Assembly (NCBI GenBank): GCA_030063045.1
Contig: JAQSEB010000099.1
Coordinates: forward strand, 992,001 to 1,056,000
Origin: Pratylenchus scribneri
Taxonomy: Eukaryota; Nematoda; Chromadorea; Rhabditida; Pratylenchidae
Direction: 5' to 3'
DNA length: 64,000 bases
Position numbers and translations under genes: made by a program. Shown here piece after piece: positions 12,401 through 25,160 of this stretch (positions are counted from its first letter, which is position 1; every line of letters begins with the position of its first letter). The notes beneath the pieces were generated by a model. The model was given only the letters and a program-made list of their open reading frames with translations, made no database searches and was not told the DNA's origin.

Positions 12401-15400
12401 AGAATTTAATTATATTTTCCGTGAAGATTTTAATTACATTTTCCGGAAAGAATTTAATTATATTTTCCGTGAAGATTTTAATTACATTTTCCGGAAAGAT
12501 TTTAATTACATTTTCCGGAAAGATTTTAATTACATTTTCCGGAAAGATTTTAATTACATTTTCCGGAAAGAATTTAATTACATTTTCCGGAAAGAATTTA
12601 ATTACATATTCCGGAAAGAATTTAATTATATTTTCCGTGAAGATTTTAATTACATTTTCCGGAAAGAATTTAATTATATTTTCCGTGAAGATTTTAATTA
12701 CATTTTCCGGAAAGAATTTAATTATATTTTCCGTGAAGATTTTAATTACATTTTCCGGAAAGAATTTAATTATATTTTCCGTGAAGATTTTAATTACATT
12801 TTCCGGAAAGATTTTAATTACATTTTCCGGAAAGATTTTAATTACATTTTCCGGAAAGAATTTAATTACATTTTCCGGAAAGAATTTAATTACATTTTCC
12901 GGAAAGAATTTAATTACATTTTCCGGAAAGAATTTAATTACATATTCCGGAAAGAATTTAATTATATTTTCCGTGAAGATTTTAATTACATTTTCCGGAA
13001 AGAATTTAATTATATTTTCCGTGAAGATTTTAATTACATTTTCCGGAAAGATTTTAATTACATTTTCCGGAAAGATTTTAATTACATTTTCCGGAAAGAA
13101 TTTAATTATATTTTCCGTGAAGATTTTAATTACATTTTCCGGAAAGATTTTAATTACATTTTCCGGAAAGATTTTAATTACATTTTCCGGAAAGATTTTA
13201 ATTACATTTTCCGGAAAGATTTTAATTACATTTTCCGGAAAGATTTTAATTACATTTTCCGGAAAGATTTTAATTACATTTTCCGGAAAGATTTTAATTA
13301 CATTTTCCGGAAAGATTTTAATTACATTTTCCGGAAAGAATTTAATTACATTTTCCGGAAAGAATTTAATTACATATTCCGGAAAGAATTTAATTATATT
13401 TTCCGTGAAGATTTTAATTACATTTTCCGGAAAGATTTTAATTACATTTTCCGGAAAGAATTTAATTGCATTTTCTGGAAAGAATTTAATTACATTTTCC
13501 GTGAAGAATTTAATTATATTTTCCGTGAAGATTTTAATTACATTTTCCGGAAAGAATTTAATTATATTTTCCGTGAAGATTTTAATTACATTTTCCGGAA
13601 AGAATTTAATTATATTTTCCGTGAAGATTTTAATTACATTTTCCGGAAAGAATTTAATTGCATTTTCCGGAAAGAATTTAATTACATTTTCCGGAAAGAA
13701 TTTAATTACATTTTCCGGAAAGATTTTAATTAAGTTTTCGGAAAGATTTTAATTACATTTTCCGGAAAGAATTTAATTACATTTTCCGGAAAGATTTTAA
13801 TTAAGTTTTCGGAAAGATTTTAATTACATTTTCCGGAAAGAATTTAATTACATTTTCCGGAAAGATTTTAATTAAGTTTTCCGGAAAGAATTTAATTACA
13901 TTTTCCGGAAAGAATTTAATTACATTTTTCCGGAAAGATTTTAATTAAATTTTCCGGAAAGATTTTAATTAAATTTTCCGGAAAGATTTTAATTAAATTT
14001 TCCGGAATGATTAAGTTTTCCGGAAAGAATTTAATTACATTTTCCGGAAAGAATTTAATTACATTTTTCCGGAAAGAATTTAATTACATTTTCCGGAATG
14101 ATTAAGTTTTCCGGAAAGAATTTAATTACATTTTCCGGAAAGAATTTAATTAAGTTTTCCGGAAAGAATTTAATTACATTTTTCCGGAAAGAATTTAATT
14201 AAGTTTTCCGGAAAGAATTTAATTACATTTTTCCGGAAAGAATTTAATTACATTTTCCGGAATGATTAAGTTTTCCGGAAAGAATTTAATTACATTTTCC
14301 GGAAAGAATTTAATTACATTTTTCCGGAAAGAATTTAATTACATTTTCCGGAAAGAATTTAATTACATTTTTCCGGAAAGAATTTAATTACATTTTCCGG
14401 AATGATTAAGTTTTCCGGAAAGAATTTAATTACATTTTCCGGAAAGAATTTAATTACATTTTTCCGGAAAGATTTTAATTACATTTTCCGGAAAGAATTT
14501 AATTACATTTTTCCGGAAGGAATTTAATTATATTTTTCCGGAAAGATTTTAATTAAGTTTTCCGGAAAGAATTTAATTAAAAATTGATTTGCTACACAAA
14601 ATTTAGTTATACATAGAAAATGTGAATAGGTATATAAAATAGTTATATTTCTAGGAATTGAAACGTTTATATTATACGGTGTTAACAAATCGTGCCACAT
14701 TGGAATTGCTCAATTATATGGCAGATGAATTTGCTTGGACAGAAAATCAAAAGCCACAAAGAAATAAAGAAGCCATCCATCAACAATCTTCACATCATTT
14801 TGTTCCATTGACTGAACCAGAAATAATACAAGATGAAATTGAAACAGTCGAAATTGGCAGAAAAAAATTTGCAGTTGAAAATTTGGCAACAATTACAATT
14901 TTGGCAATGGATTTATTAAAATATTATTTGGGCAAATTGGACGAGAGGGCAACAAGTAAAAAATTTATTGATATAAAATTGAAAGCGGAATTGGAAGCAA
15001 AAAAGCGGAAAGGGGAGAAGCCATCACCGGAAAAAGAAGCGGATGAAATGAAAAAAATTATAGAGGAGGAAATGGACAATCCGCTTGTCCAATCCATCAA
15101 ATCACTTTACAATGATGACCATTTGCATTATGTGCAAACAAGCAATGAATACAGAGAATTGTTCCCTGAATATGCGCCAAATCGTGATTTTTTAAAGGTA
15201 AATAAATAAAATTTTGATATAATAGTAACACCTGGTGGGACATTTTAGTCACAGTTCAGCAGAGAACAAATATGTTGACTATTCAAAAGTAAATTTGATC
15301 AAAACTTCAAAAAATGATTAAAATTCGAATTGATAGCTAACAAATTGAATATAATTTACAAATTTTATAATCTAAATTGGATAATTGACTGCTGATTTTT

Positions 15401-16941
15401 GATTTTACAAACATAGCTAAAAATTTGTGATCAAGATCAAAATATATATTTTAGTGATATAGATCCACATTCACACATAAATTCGACCCAAAAATACTAA
15501 TAAAAATAATTTTCTTTTTAGAATATGATAATATAAATTATTTTAGAAATTCGACTTTCATTTGTTTGAATTTGGCCTTGGCCAAAATGAATTGCCCGAA
15601 AATTTCCTGGACAGACATAAAGCAAACCAACGAGGACTGAATTTGGATGTTCGAGTTATTGTTAATTCCATGAATTTGTTGGCCATTTTCAGCCGATTGA
15701 AACATTTGATGGAGAAAACTGGGATGGACAAATATGTAAAACATTTTAAGGAAGGAAATGGACTGGAAATTATGGACAAATTGAAAGCCGAATTAGAAAA
15801 TATTCATGGCCGACGAATTCCTCAAAATTTTGCGACCTTCATTTATGATAAATATGAGGAAAATGTGCAATCAAATATGGACAATTTAGGCTTGGATAGT
15901 CCCAATTTGGAGCAACCTACTCGACCAATTTTGCGACGAACGCAAACATCGCCATCATCACCCCAAGCATCATCATCAAAATTTTCGACGCAAAATATGG
16001 GCAATTTGGGCCCGAATAGTCCAAATTTGGAGCCAACTCAACCAATTTTGAGACGAACCCATATATCGCCATCATCACCCCAATCGCAATCACCATCATC
16101 ACAATTTTCTACCATTTCGGGTATTCACAGTCCACCCTTGGAACCAATTCGTCACAGTCCACCCTTGGAGCCAATTCGTCACAGTCCACCCTTGGAGCCA
16201 ATTCGTCACAGTCCACCCTTGGAACCAATTCATCACAGTCCACCCTTGGAGCCAATTCGTCACAGTCCACCCTTGGAACCAATTCATCACAGTCCACCCT
16301 TGGAACCAATTCGTCACAGTCCACCCTTGGAGCCAATTCGTCACAGTCCACCCTTGGAACCAATTCGTCACAGTCCACCCTTGGAACCAATTCATCACAG
16401 TCCACCCTTGGAACCAATTCGTCACAGTCCACCCTTGGAACCAATTCATCACAGTCCACCCTTGGAACCAATTCGTCACAGTCCACCCTTGGAACCAATT
16501 CGTCACAGTCCACCCTTGGAGCCAATTCGTCACAGTCCACCCTTGGAGCCAATTCGTCACAGTCCACCCTTGGAACCAATTCGATTACGACGAACTCATC
16601 AAATATCGTCAGCATCCCCATCATCACCTCAATCGCAATCGCTATCGTCAAAATTTTCGATCAATTTGGACTCGGATGAGGATGATTCACATTTGGAGCC
16701 AATTCAGACAAGCCTGCGACAAATTCAAACATCAAACCCGTCATCACCCCAATCATCCTCACCCGTATTTTTGACTCCTCCTCATCAATCGCTGATTGCA
16801 AGCCAAACGGATGAGGATGAGAAAGAAGATATTTCTGATGAATTCCATCAAAGCGATTCAGATTATGAAGGCGATGATGAACACAATTTTCAGCATAAAG
16901 AAAATATCGATCAATTGACGGAATCCAGCAGCAAGAAATAG
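6466..16941 (+). CDS. Gene A: secreted Lys/Glu-rich repeat protein, 5 exons, 1087 aa, family not recognised
   Basis: Exons: 6466-7063, 7471-7669, 8006-8534, 14655-15197, 15547-16941; intron phases 1, 2, 0, 0, identical to genes B and C. An N-terminal signal peptide (residues 1 to about 20, hydrophobic, ending PSSQS) implies entry to the secretory pathway. Exons 1-3 are highly charged and helical, probably coiled coil. The best-conserved blocks are SSSSRNIENEEKI (exon 2), YYTVLTNRAT and NPLVQSIKS (exon 4), and NELPENFLDR plus IFSRLKHLM (exon 5). Residues about 817-969 are 17 copies of a nine-residue HSPPLEPIR-type repeat, followed by a Ser/Pro-rich acidic tail with PSSPQS motifs. I see a single cysteine in the whole protein. 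Exon 4 is longer at its 3' end than in B and C. Intron 1 holds a piggyBac-like MITE and intron 3 a 6-kb minisatellite. Function unknown; a secreted effector or structural protein is speculation. Confidence 0.82.
7162..7416. mobile_element. 255-bp palindromic MITE with TTAA flanks (piggyBac-like)
   Basis: Near-perfect inverted repeats of about 90 bp, starting TTTGGCAAC and ending GTTGCCAAA, lie directly between TTAA at 7158-7161 and 7417-7420. TTAA target duplication is the piggyBac hallmark. The centre is C-rich with CCTAACCCCTAGCCC-like runs. Related copies are at 44167-44421 (same length) and 52570-52790 (decayed). This copy lies in intron 1 of gene A. Confidence 0.85.
8640..14580 (+). repeat. 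24-bp minisatellite, about 245 copies, filling intron 3 of gene A
   Basis: The core of the unit is TTTTCCGGAAAGAATTTAAT, closed by TACA. Three variant types dominate: GGAAAGAAT, GTGAAGATT and an ACATATTCC form. They alternate in higher-order blocks, for example 48-bp dimers of one GGAAAG and one GTGAAG unit, and a run of almost pure ACATATTCC units at about 9530-9930. The 3' end (13,750-14,580) is less regular, with insertions such as GGAATGATTAAG. Because the unit is a multiple of three, one frame stays open over 8854-13752; this is not a gene. Every unit has the palindrome TTCCGGAA. Confidence 0.97.
16126..16584 (+). repeat. 27-bp coding minisatellite in exon 5 of gene A
   Basis: Seventeen in-frame 27-bp units encode HSPPLEPI followed by R or H (CGT versus CAT). 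Nucleotide divergence among units is almost nil: GAA/GAG for Glu and CGT/CAT for the last residue. That implies recent expansion or homogenisation. Genes B and C lack it, though C also has Pro/Ser-rich disorder at the same place. Confidence 0.97.
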
Positions 16942-19452
16942 GATTTTTCAGGCTCTTTTGAACCGGAAGAGGTTGAGTCATGAAATGGGAAGAACATGTT
17001 TTTAATTATTATTATTATTTTTAAATTCAAATTGGCTGTCAATTCATTGTAATTTTTTCTGATCCAGAAGAATTTTCTTTACGAAAATGGCGATATTTTC
17101 AACCCTTTATTATTTTGATTCAAATTGACTGTCATTTTTGCAACTAATTTTTACATTTTTCCTTTCCGTTAATCCAAATTTTTTCATTTTAATTTATTCA
17201 ACCATATACTAGTTATATAAAGGGTTTTATAAATTTTTTAATTTATTTTTATTTAATTGGATTTCAATGAAATGGCTTCCTTAAAATGAAAACATCTATT
17301 AAATTTAACAAATTCATTCCTCTAATAGACCTGCTGAGAGATTTAATTTAAAATTATTATTGAACCGAAATTGATTTAACCCAGAGTCGATACTTGAACA
17401 GAAGCCGAATCGAAGCGATTCTAGGCCTAAAAACTGAATAAGAAACCGATATTCAATAACGGCGAAAACCGAAAAATGAAGGTTCAATCTGACTGATTTT
17501 CCGTTTTTTTTTTCTTTCCTTAATTGATTGGAGGCAATTTTTAATAAAAAATTTTACCTTGATGATTCATTTTTAATTTCTCCTTATATGACAATAAGAT
17601 TTAAAAAATCGATGAAGAATGAATATTGGTCATAATATTTGGAATTATTTTAATAAAATTTTTTGATTTTCAGAAAAAAGTAAAACCGGAAAATTTTTTA
17701 AAATTGAAGCGAAACCCTGATTGATCAACGGAAAATCGAAGACCATGTTTGAAACCAATTTTGGCCTATACCACCGAGAATAATCATTGTTTATCGAAAA
17801 TTTTCAAATCAATTTTTTTCTATTCCAACTTTCCATAAATTTTTGATGAAACTGGAACATTTTAGCGTTTTTTTGCCCCATTCATCAATTTGGCCAATTA
17901 TCCCTCCCTTCCCAATTCCAGTTTTGGCACTCGCGCATCAAATTAATTCTTTTAGATTGGGTTGGCAAAATTAATAAGATGCACTTTGCCCCAAATTATG
18001 ATTTGTTTTTGTTATAATGCCCTGTCCGATCAAATTGCCCACTTTCCCCCATTCGATCACAGTTTTTTGCGTTCGCGCACCCAATTGCCCTTTCCTTCGA
18101 TTTTGGCCCCATTATCTTCTCCTCTATACAATTTGCACCAAATTTGGCACAACCAAAAAATGCCCTTGCCCAATTCTTTACTGTCCATTCACCACACTCA
18201 CACTATTCAATTCCCTATCTTTGTCTCTCCCTCTTGGCCAAATCAAACAACAATTCATTCTTCCTGACAATTGATGCCCCATTTAATTTCAAATTAAAAC
18301 TGAAATTATCATTTTTTGTGTAACTTCATTAAATAAATCATATTCTAACCTTCCATTTGTACTAAAAATTTGATGTAAAGTTGCTGAAAAATTAACGTTT
18401 GTGGTACAACCATAATTAATCTGGCCTTTGGCATTTGACCAATTATTTTTTACCCCAATTCCATCCCATCCCATTTATCATTCCCCTTTTTGGCACACGC
18501 GCGCCCATACCTTTTTTCCGCATTTTTGGCGCTCGCCCCCATTCTTTTTGGAGAGGCCCTGGGCTTCATCCCTTTTCCTCTCTCTTTTAATGGATTATTA
18601 ACCATTCAAAACCCTATTAACCTAACTATAATCAAAGACCATTCAATAATCAAATAAATTTCCATCATCACCATTTCTCTGTTTTCTCTTCACCACACTC
18701 TCCCAGTTGATTTCTATCTATATCCCTCTAAAATTAATATTTGGCAACAAATCATTTGATTTTATGGAAATCAAATGATTTAGGGTAAACGCCAAAATCG
18801 ATTAGTTTTTCTTTGTGGGATGGATGTGAAATACATGAAACTCACAGTAAATATTGCCTAATTTTATTATTATTACCTATATGGGATAAATTTATTTGTC
18901 TCCCAAAATCGGTTCATTTTTGCGCCAAATTGTTAGAGATACATAGGAGAACTAGTGTGGGTAAACGGATTTTGGGAGCAAAAAAAAACCCCACCTTAAT
19001 TATATATTTATTATTTTGATTAAAAAATAAAGACGATTTTTAGTTCGTCTAAATCTTTTATATTTTAATTCAAACAACCATTAGATAGCCATCTGAAATA
19101 TAGATCGTCGACTGCCGAGTTAAAAAAGATATGTTCCATTCCGTCGTGAAGGGAGTGTGAATTTGTAATCAGAAAATAGGCCAAAGTCGTTTAACCGAAA
19201 TTTTCGGTTTTAGACGACTTTGGAATCTCGATTTAATTTTCGATTTTTGGGCCAAAAATCTTCGTTTTCAGTTTTTAAGATCAACTTTGAACTAACCTAT
19301 GGTTCGGATCTTATCTAATAATCAAAATTATCGTTTTTTTTTTTAAATTTTTGGATTCGAAATTCCATTACTTCAAAAATAATTTTCCTCATTAATTCAA
19401 TTAATTTCTATTTTGACAGATTATACTTCCAACTTTCCATCTATTTAAAAAA
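16942..19452. other. Intergenic region between genes A and B
   Basis: No gene seen. It holds two copies of the conserved upstream module described separately (about 17925-18270 and 18440-18810) and AT-rich filler with repeated CCGAAAA/TTTTCGG pieces at 17380-17760. A short hairpin at 19181-19223 has arms CCAAAGTCGT and ACGACTTTGG. The stretch 17000-17340 shows nothing I can name. Confidence 0.5.
18440..18810 (+). promoter_or_regulatory. Conserved upstream module 2 before gene B
   Basis: A pyrimidine-rich stretch (CATCACCATTTCTCTGTTTT and onward) leads to the palindrome ATCATTTGAT (18751-18760) / ATCAAATGAT (18770-18779), then CAAAATCGATT. The same order of blocks recurs at 25260-25600 (before gene C), 36370-36690 (before gene G) and, inverted, at 63320-63745. 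A second, weaker copy of its 5' part, with a GTTCGCGCACCCAATTGCCC block, lies at 17925-18270. A regulatory role is inferred from conservation and position only; a dispersed repeat is the alternative. Confidence 0.5.
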
Positions 19453-22400
19453 ATGCGCAATTCCCTTTCACTAATTCATCTATTTCTTCTGCTAATTTCG
19501 ATTCCTTCTTCCCAAACATTATACAAATTTTCGGAGCTTCAACAAAATGAAATTTTTGAGAAAATTAATCATTTTGGCGAATGGTTTTCCAATGCATATT
19601 CAAAAATATCAGAAAAGTATGGAGGAAGGCAAAAAGCGGTCACATTTGAGGATGTGGATTTCAGGAATGACATGACTTTGCCCAGACCGTCGGAAATTAA
19701 ACACATTACCGAAAAATTGCACCAATATTTTGATGCAATAAATTATGGTGAATTGAAAAAGGAAAGTGATGCAAGAAAAATGTTAGAAGAATTGACCGAG
19801 GAATTAGACAAATTCAGAGTGAAAATGAGTGATTGGCTGGTAGCCGAATTGAGGGAAAAATGGCGTCAATCTGCTGATGTACACCGGCTGCTGAAGCGGA
19901 AGATGAAAGAGGTGGCAATGGCAAACACAGAAATGGAAAGCAGTCCGGCTGATGGGAACGCGAAATGTATTTAATAGATAATACTATATTTATAATCATT
20001 GGCCAAACTAATTTTAAGTCGAATAAAATAAATCCTCTATTAGTCAGTTTGCTTATTTTCTAATAAGACCCTTTAGTTCTACTAGAGGGGGGAGGCTTTT
20101 AATGGAGGGGAAGCTTCTAATAGAGAGGGCTATGGTTTCATAGAAGGGGGAGGGAGGGGGCTTCTTAATAGAGAGGGGGGAGTGCATATAATAGATGGTG
20201 CTTAACTAGATTGTGAGAGGAGAGGGGTCTCTTAATAGAGTGATGAACTTTAATAGAGTAGGCGGCTTCTAATAGAGAAGAGGATTGGCTTATAATAAAG
20301 GAGTCTGCTAATTTTCAGAAACCCTCTAGAGAGGCTTCTATAGAGGGAAGTTTTCTAATCGAAGTTCGGGTCACTAATAGAGAATTTACGGTATATTTAA
20401 AATAAATATTAAAATTCAAAACCAAGAATCGAAGCTGGAATTTGCCCCTTTAAAATTATTGTTTATTATTTTTTTCATCAGCAGATGAAAAAAGGAAGGG
20501 AAAGGAAATATTAGAACATGCAGAATCATCATCGTCAAGGAATATTGAAAATGAAGAAAAAATTGGTGTCCATTTTTTGTCTGTCAAAATCAATGAAAAA
20601 ATTTATGATTTGAATGAACAAATTTGGTTCCAAAATTATAATCCATTTTTGAGAAAATTGAAAAGGGAAATGCAAACGGATCAAATCAACATTTGGAAAT
20701 TTTATCTGCTGTATATTTCTTATTATTAAAAAGATTTATAAAATATTTTAGATTAGAATATAATTTTTATCCAGAAAAGCGAATTAAAAAAAGTCTCATT
20801 AATGAATTTAAAATTTGATAATATTAAATTAATCATAAAGGGCAAATCTTTTGTCGGATATTTAGTGAATAAATTCTCAAATCCGGGCTCATAGGAGTAG
20901 GCACAGGCACTAGGCAATTGAGAATCGAGGTTCAAAAATTTCTTCACAATTTATCTTGTAATTTTAAAAATGTCTTTTTATATATGATAAACTCGATTTT
21001 GTTGAGAAAAATTCGTTTGGTTATGAAAAAAGTATAAAGGATATTTATGTTTTTAAAAAGGTTTAATTCCTCCCTGATGAAAGGATTCTTCCTTATTTTA
21101 TTAGTGATAGTGAGAACTATGGCCAAAACAATAGGTCTCAAATACTGATAAATCTGCGGTACCGAAATTGCATGTTAGAATTCACTGATTAGGGTAAAAA
21201 TGTTCAAAAGTTAAAATATTTTATAAACTCTTAGCTGGATTTTTTTGATTAAAATTATTTTGGAGACAATCTATTAATATTTTATCTAAAAATAAAAATT
21301 AAAAAATATATAATTCATATTTACATTTACAGAACATTGGAGACAAGATTGAATGGAATTATGGAAAAGGAATTGAATAAAAAGATATTAGGAATTTTAC
21401 CAAAAATGTGGAAGAGAGATGCGGAGAAAGTATTTAACAAAAAAATTTCCGGAATTGTTCAAAAAGTGAGGAATAAAATTGACAAAAAAAGTTTCAATGA
21501 AATGAAGAAAGGAATGGAAGCATTTTTGAAATTGGATGAAACAGTGATGGGCACAAAAATTTATGAAAAAAAGAAATTCATCAAAGAATTCTTTGAGAAA
21601 CTTTTGGAATGGCAAAAAGGCTATTGCAAAATTGTGAACAAAATAAAATTAGCAGAGTTGGAGCAGATTGTTGCAGAACAAATGGATGAAAATGTAGAAA
21701 TGATGGCACGGGAGAATGCGGAAAGATTGAAAAATATGGATAGAAATGTGCCAAAAGTGAAAAATATTGCAATGGACGCAGATGGGAGCAAATCGACTGC
21801 ATTAGGGAGGATGGCAAAATTTGCAAGGAATATTGTGAATGAAATTGAGACGGAAATTGGGAATAAATACGAGAATGAGACCATCAAAATGGTAGGATTA
21901 TTATTTACCTAAATTAATAAATTTATTAAAATAATTAGAATAGAACATTTAATTTTATTATCATTAAAATAAGCTACTGGTGATATTTTTTTACAATTTC
22001 ATTCTACTAAATATAAATTTATAAGAAAATAGACAGTATCTTGTTAAATTTATTGTTTAGATCCGATTTTTCGTGAGTAGGGTAAAAGTAAGGGTATCCC
22101 TTTCGGGTATTAGGCTTAGGGGACCGTACGGGGACATGTCCTGAATAGACAAAGGGCAGTGCAAATGTGGTCATGTCCTGAATAGTGCAAATGTGGTCAT
22201 GTCCTGAATAGTGCAAATGTGGGCGTTTTCGATTTCTAATTAAACAGAAACCAATTTTAGAGCCCACAAAGCTTATACAATATTGTAGATCTCATCGTGA
22301 CGCATCGATTGTTATATAATTTGTTATGGTTTGGCCAAAATAAAAGAGTTTAAAACCAAAAACTTAAAAAAATGGTTTAATACCATTTAATTTTTAACCA

Positions 22401-24809
22401 AACCATGACAAATTATATACCAATCGATGCGTCTCAATGAGATCTGCAAAATGGTATAAGGTTTATATGGTCTAAATGGTTTCTGTTTAATTAGAAATCG
22501 AAAACGCCCACATTTGCACTATTCAGGACATGACCACATTTGCACTATTCAGGACATGACCACATTTGCACTATTCAGGACATGACCACATTTGCACTAT
22601 TCAGGACATGACCACATTTGCACTATTCAGGACATGACCACATTTGCACTATTCAGGACATGACCACATTTGCACTATTCAGGACATGACCACATTTGCA
22701 CTATTCAGGACATGACCACATTTGCACTATTCAGGAGTTGACATAGCACCTTAGGGGACACGTGGGATGATTTTTACAATATCATATCCGTACCGTTACA
22801 TATCATCTCTGGATGTGAATGACCCTAACCATAATCCTAATGATCAATAGGGGGGGACCTTTGTCACGGAAAAAGGTGGTCCTAAATTTAACAAGTACTC
22901 AGTTAGCAATATCAATAAGAATTTAAATTTATTGGATGAAATTACAAGAAAATTTTATGGATTTTGATGAGTTTTAAAAATTATATATTTAGCATTTTTT
23001 AAGAATTGATCATTTTTCCATTATATTTAATTATATTTGCAGGAAATTAAACATTTATACTATACGGTTTTGACAAATCGTGCCACAATGGAAATGGTAA
23101 ATTTTATGGAAAATGAATTCGTTTGGACCGAAAATGTTGCTTCGCAAAGAAATAAAGTAGTCATCCATCAACAATCCTCCCAACATTTTGTTCCATTGAC
23201 TGAACATTCGGAAATAATAGAAGAAGAAATGCAAACAGTCGAAATTGGCAGGAAAAAATTTACAATTGAAAATTTGGCAAAAATTACAATTTTGGTGGAA
23301 TTTTTCTTGAAAAATTATTTGGACAAATTAAATGATAAAATTAAAATGTGGAAATTGGTTTTTGATTTTGATAAAAGAAAGGAGAACTTAAAAATAAATG
23401 AACAGAAAATAATGAAACCAAATGCGAAATTGCCACCAAAGGAATACATAATTAAGGAGGAGGACAATCCACTTGTCCAATCCATCAAATCACTTTGGCA
23501 ATCAACCAAAAATAAAAATGTAATTGACTAATTTAATTAAAAATAATTAATTTATAAAGTTTTTAGATTAAATTATCTGTTTAATTGTTGTAAAATTAAT
23601 GCAATTTTTCTGACAGAATTAAAGTTAAAAATTAAAATTTATTTTTTCGCCAAAAATAAATCATAAAAATTATCAAAAAATTTAATTTTAGGAAATATTT
23701 TATTTGCAAACAAAAATGCTTTTTTTATCGGCAATACAGTTTTTGGCTTCAAATGAATCTGAAACCAGTTTTAGACCCTAAAACCTTATACCATTTTTTA
23801 GATCTCATCGAGACGCATCGAATGGTATATAATTTGTCAGGTTTTGCCCCAAAATTAAAGAGTTTAAAATTAAAACCAAAAATCTGAAATATGGTTTAAA
23901 CGGTTTAACTCTTTAATTTTTGTCCAAAATCTGACAAATTATATACCAATCGATGCGTCTCATTGAGATCTATAAAATAGTATAAGATTTTTAAGGTGTA
24001 AACTGGTTTCAGATTCATTTGAAGTCAAAAACTGTTTTGCCGGTAAAAAATATTTTCTATTTAAAATAAACTTTTAATAGTCAAATTTATAAATATATCC
24101 CCTCACATATTCCATTCAGGGATTAAATTTATTCGAATACGGAATGAGACAAAATGAATTGCCTGAAAACTTCTTGGACAGACATAAAATTGCACAACAA
24201 AGAATGAATTTGGATGTTCGAATCATTGTGGATTCCATGAATTTATTGGCCATATTCAGCCGATTGAAACATTTAATGAAGATGACAGGAATGGACAAAA
24301 ATGTTTACCATTTTAAGGCAGGAAAAATTGAACTGCAAATTAGGGAGAAATTGAAAGCCAAGATTGAAAATATCCATGGCCAGCGAATTCCTCAAAATTT
24401 TGCCGCCTTCATTTATGATAAATATGTGGAAAATTATGAGCCAAAGCCGATCAGAGGAGGATTTGTTCCAACCTTTAGACGAAGCCCTACAAAACGACCG
24501 CCATCATCGCCATCGTCCACAGAAACTGAAACTGAATTTTTAACGCCTCCAGCATCGCCGTTCAATCCTTCAGAAACGGGCCAACATGGGAGAGGGGATC
24601 ATCAAAATGAAGATGAAGGTGAAAATGATGTTGAAATTCAGAATGATCATAATGGAAATGACCATCAAATACCCGAGTCAATGAGAGCTCATTGGGATCT
24701 TATACTTGAAGGTGCGGATTTGGATCAGGAGAAACCTGAGTCCAGCAGAAATAAAGTCGAGCCTTTTTCGGACACTTTTGTTCAGCCTGATGTTTCGCCA
24801 AGAAAATGA
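19453..24809 (+). CDS. Gene B: secreted Lys/Glu-rich protein, paralog of A and C, 5 exons, 822 aa
   Basis: Exons: 19453-19966, 20482-20710, 21333-21891, 23043-23519, 24120-24809; phases 1, 2, 0, 0 as in A and C. The signal peptide is at residues 1 to about 22 (ending PSSQT). The same blocks appear in order: RNIENEEKI (exon 2), an internally repeated Lys-rich helical exon 3, YYTVLTNRAT and NPLVQSIKSLW (exon 4), NELPENFLDRH and IFSRLKHLM (exon 5). The tail is Ser/Pro-rich then acidic and lacks HSPPLEPIR repeats. Only one cysteine is evident (exon 3). The exon 1 donor at 19967 was chosen because it keeps phase 1 and joins to exon 2 in frame. Intron 3 contains a winged fold-back element and intron 4 a fold-back palindrome. 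Function unknown. Confidence 0.82.
19990..20390 (+). repeat. Degenerate G-rich minisatellite in intron 1 of gene B
   Basis: Loose repeats of CTTCTAATAGAGAGGG with G runs, ending near AATAGAGAATTTACGG. A distantly related TATTAATAGAGGATT motif is found at 51890-52150 in an intron of the CCCH gene. The period is too irregular to fix by eye. Confidence 0.6.
22115..22759. mobile_element. Fold-back element with inverted minisatellite wings, in intron 3 of gene B
   Basis: A long palindrome (arms about 22220-22345 and 22395-22510) is flanked by inverted arrays of a 26-bp unit containing ATTTGCACTATTCAGGACAT. There are about three copies on the left in one orientation and about nine on the right in the other. 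CTTAGGGGAC occurs as a direct repeat at both outer edges (22115-22124 and 22750-22759) and may be the target duplication. The arms carry GATGCGTCTC and TATATAATTTG, shared with the elements at 23721 and 31927. Architecture resembles fold-back (FB-type) DNA transposons; no transposase is seen. Confidence 0.7.
23721..24049. mobile_element. Fold-back palindrome in intron 4 of gene B
   Basis: Inverted arms of about 150 bp start near CAGTTTTTGGCTTCAAATGA and end near its complement before 24040. The inner arms carry the AATCGATGCGTCTC and TATATAATTTGTCA blocks also found in the elements at 22115-22759 and 31927-32824. There are no minisatellite wings and no clear target duplication. Confidence 0.7.
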
Positions 24810-24954
24810 GAAGGAACACAGTTTTTTTAACCTTTATTGACAAATTCAGTCCATTTTGGTTGTCATGCTTTTTGGCTCATTTAACCCATTTTTTTCATTT
24901 TTATAAAATTAATTATTTAAATATTCAAATTCCTTTTTTCATTTATCCTTTTTT

Positions 24955-25160
24955 ATTCCGTTTGGTCATTACAAAATTTTACAAATTTTCATTTATTTGC
25001 GATAAATTTAAAAAAATTTGACCGAGACGCTGAAAATAATCCGCCAATTATTTGTACAACTTTTCCATTTTCTCCAAAAATAAATATATTAATTCAAATT
25101 ATGCCCCAAATTGGAAAAATCAAAGAATTTATCCACTTTATTTTGATAATTTACCGCAAT
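24955..25160 (+). promoter_or_regulatory. Conserved upstream module 1 before gene C
   Basis: Contains a GCCAATTATTTG core, then ACAACTTTTCCATTT and TTAATTCAAATTATGCCCC. The same blocks in the same order occur at 31290-31480, 31548-31760, 35425-35770 (two copies) and 47285-47470. Here it is followed at once by module 2, the same order as upstream of gene G. Function is inferred; these may be dispersed repeats that duplicated with the genes. Confidence 0.45.

Noticed and set aside
8854..13752. Open reading frame of 1632 codons made of SGKNLITF-like octapeptides
   Set aside because: It is a by-product of a 24-bp repeat. Other frames of the same unit, on both strands, are also open; there is no signal, unique domain or separate promoter, and it lies inside an intron of gene A flanked by phase-matched exons.
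16099..16651. Two minus-strand frames through the 27-bp repeat (TNWFQGWTV- and DELVPRVDC-like)
   Set aside because: They are shadows of the coding repeat in gene A exon 5, which has exon partners and conserved flanks on the plus strand.
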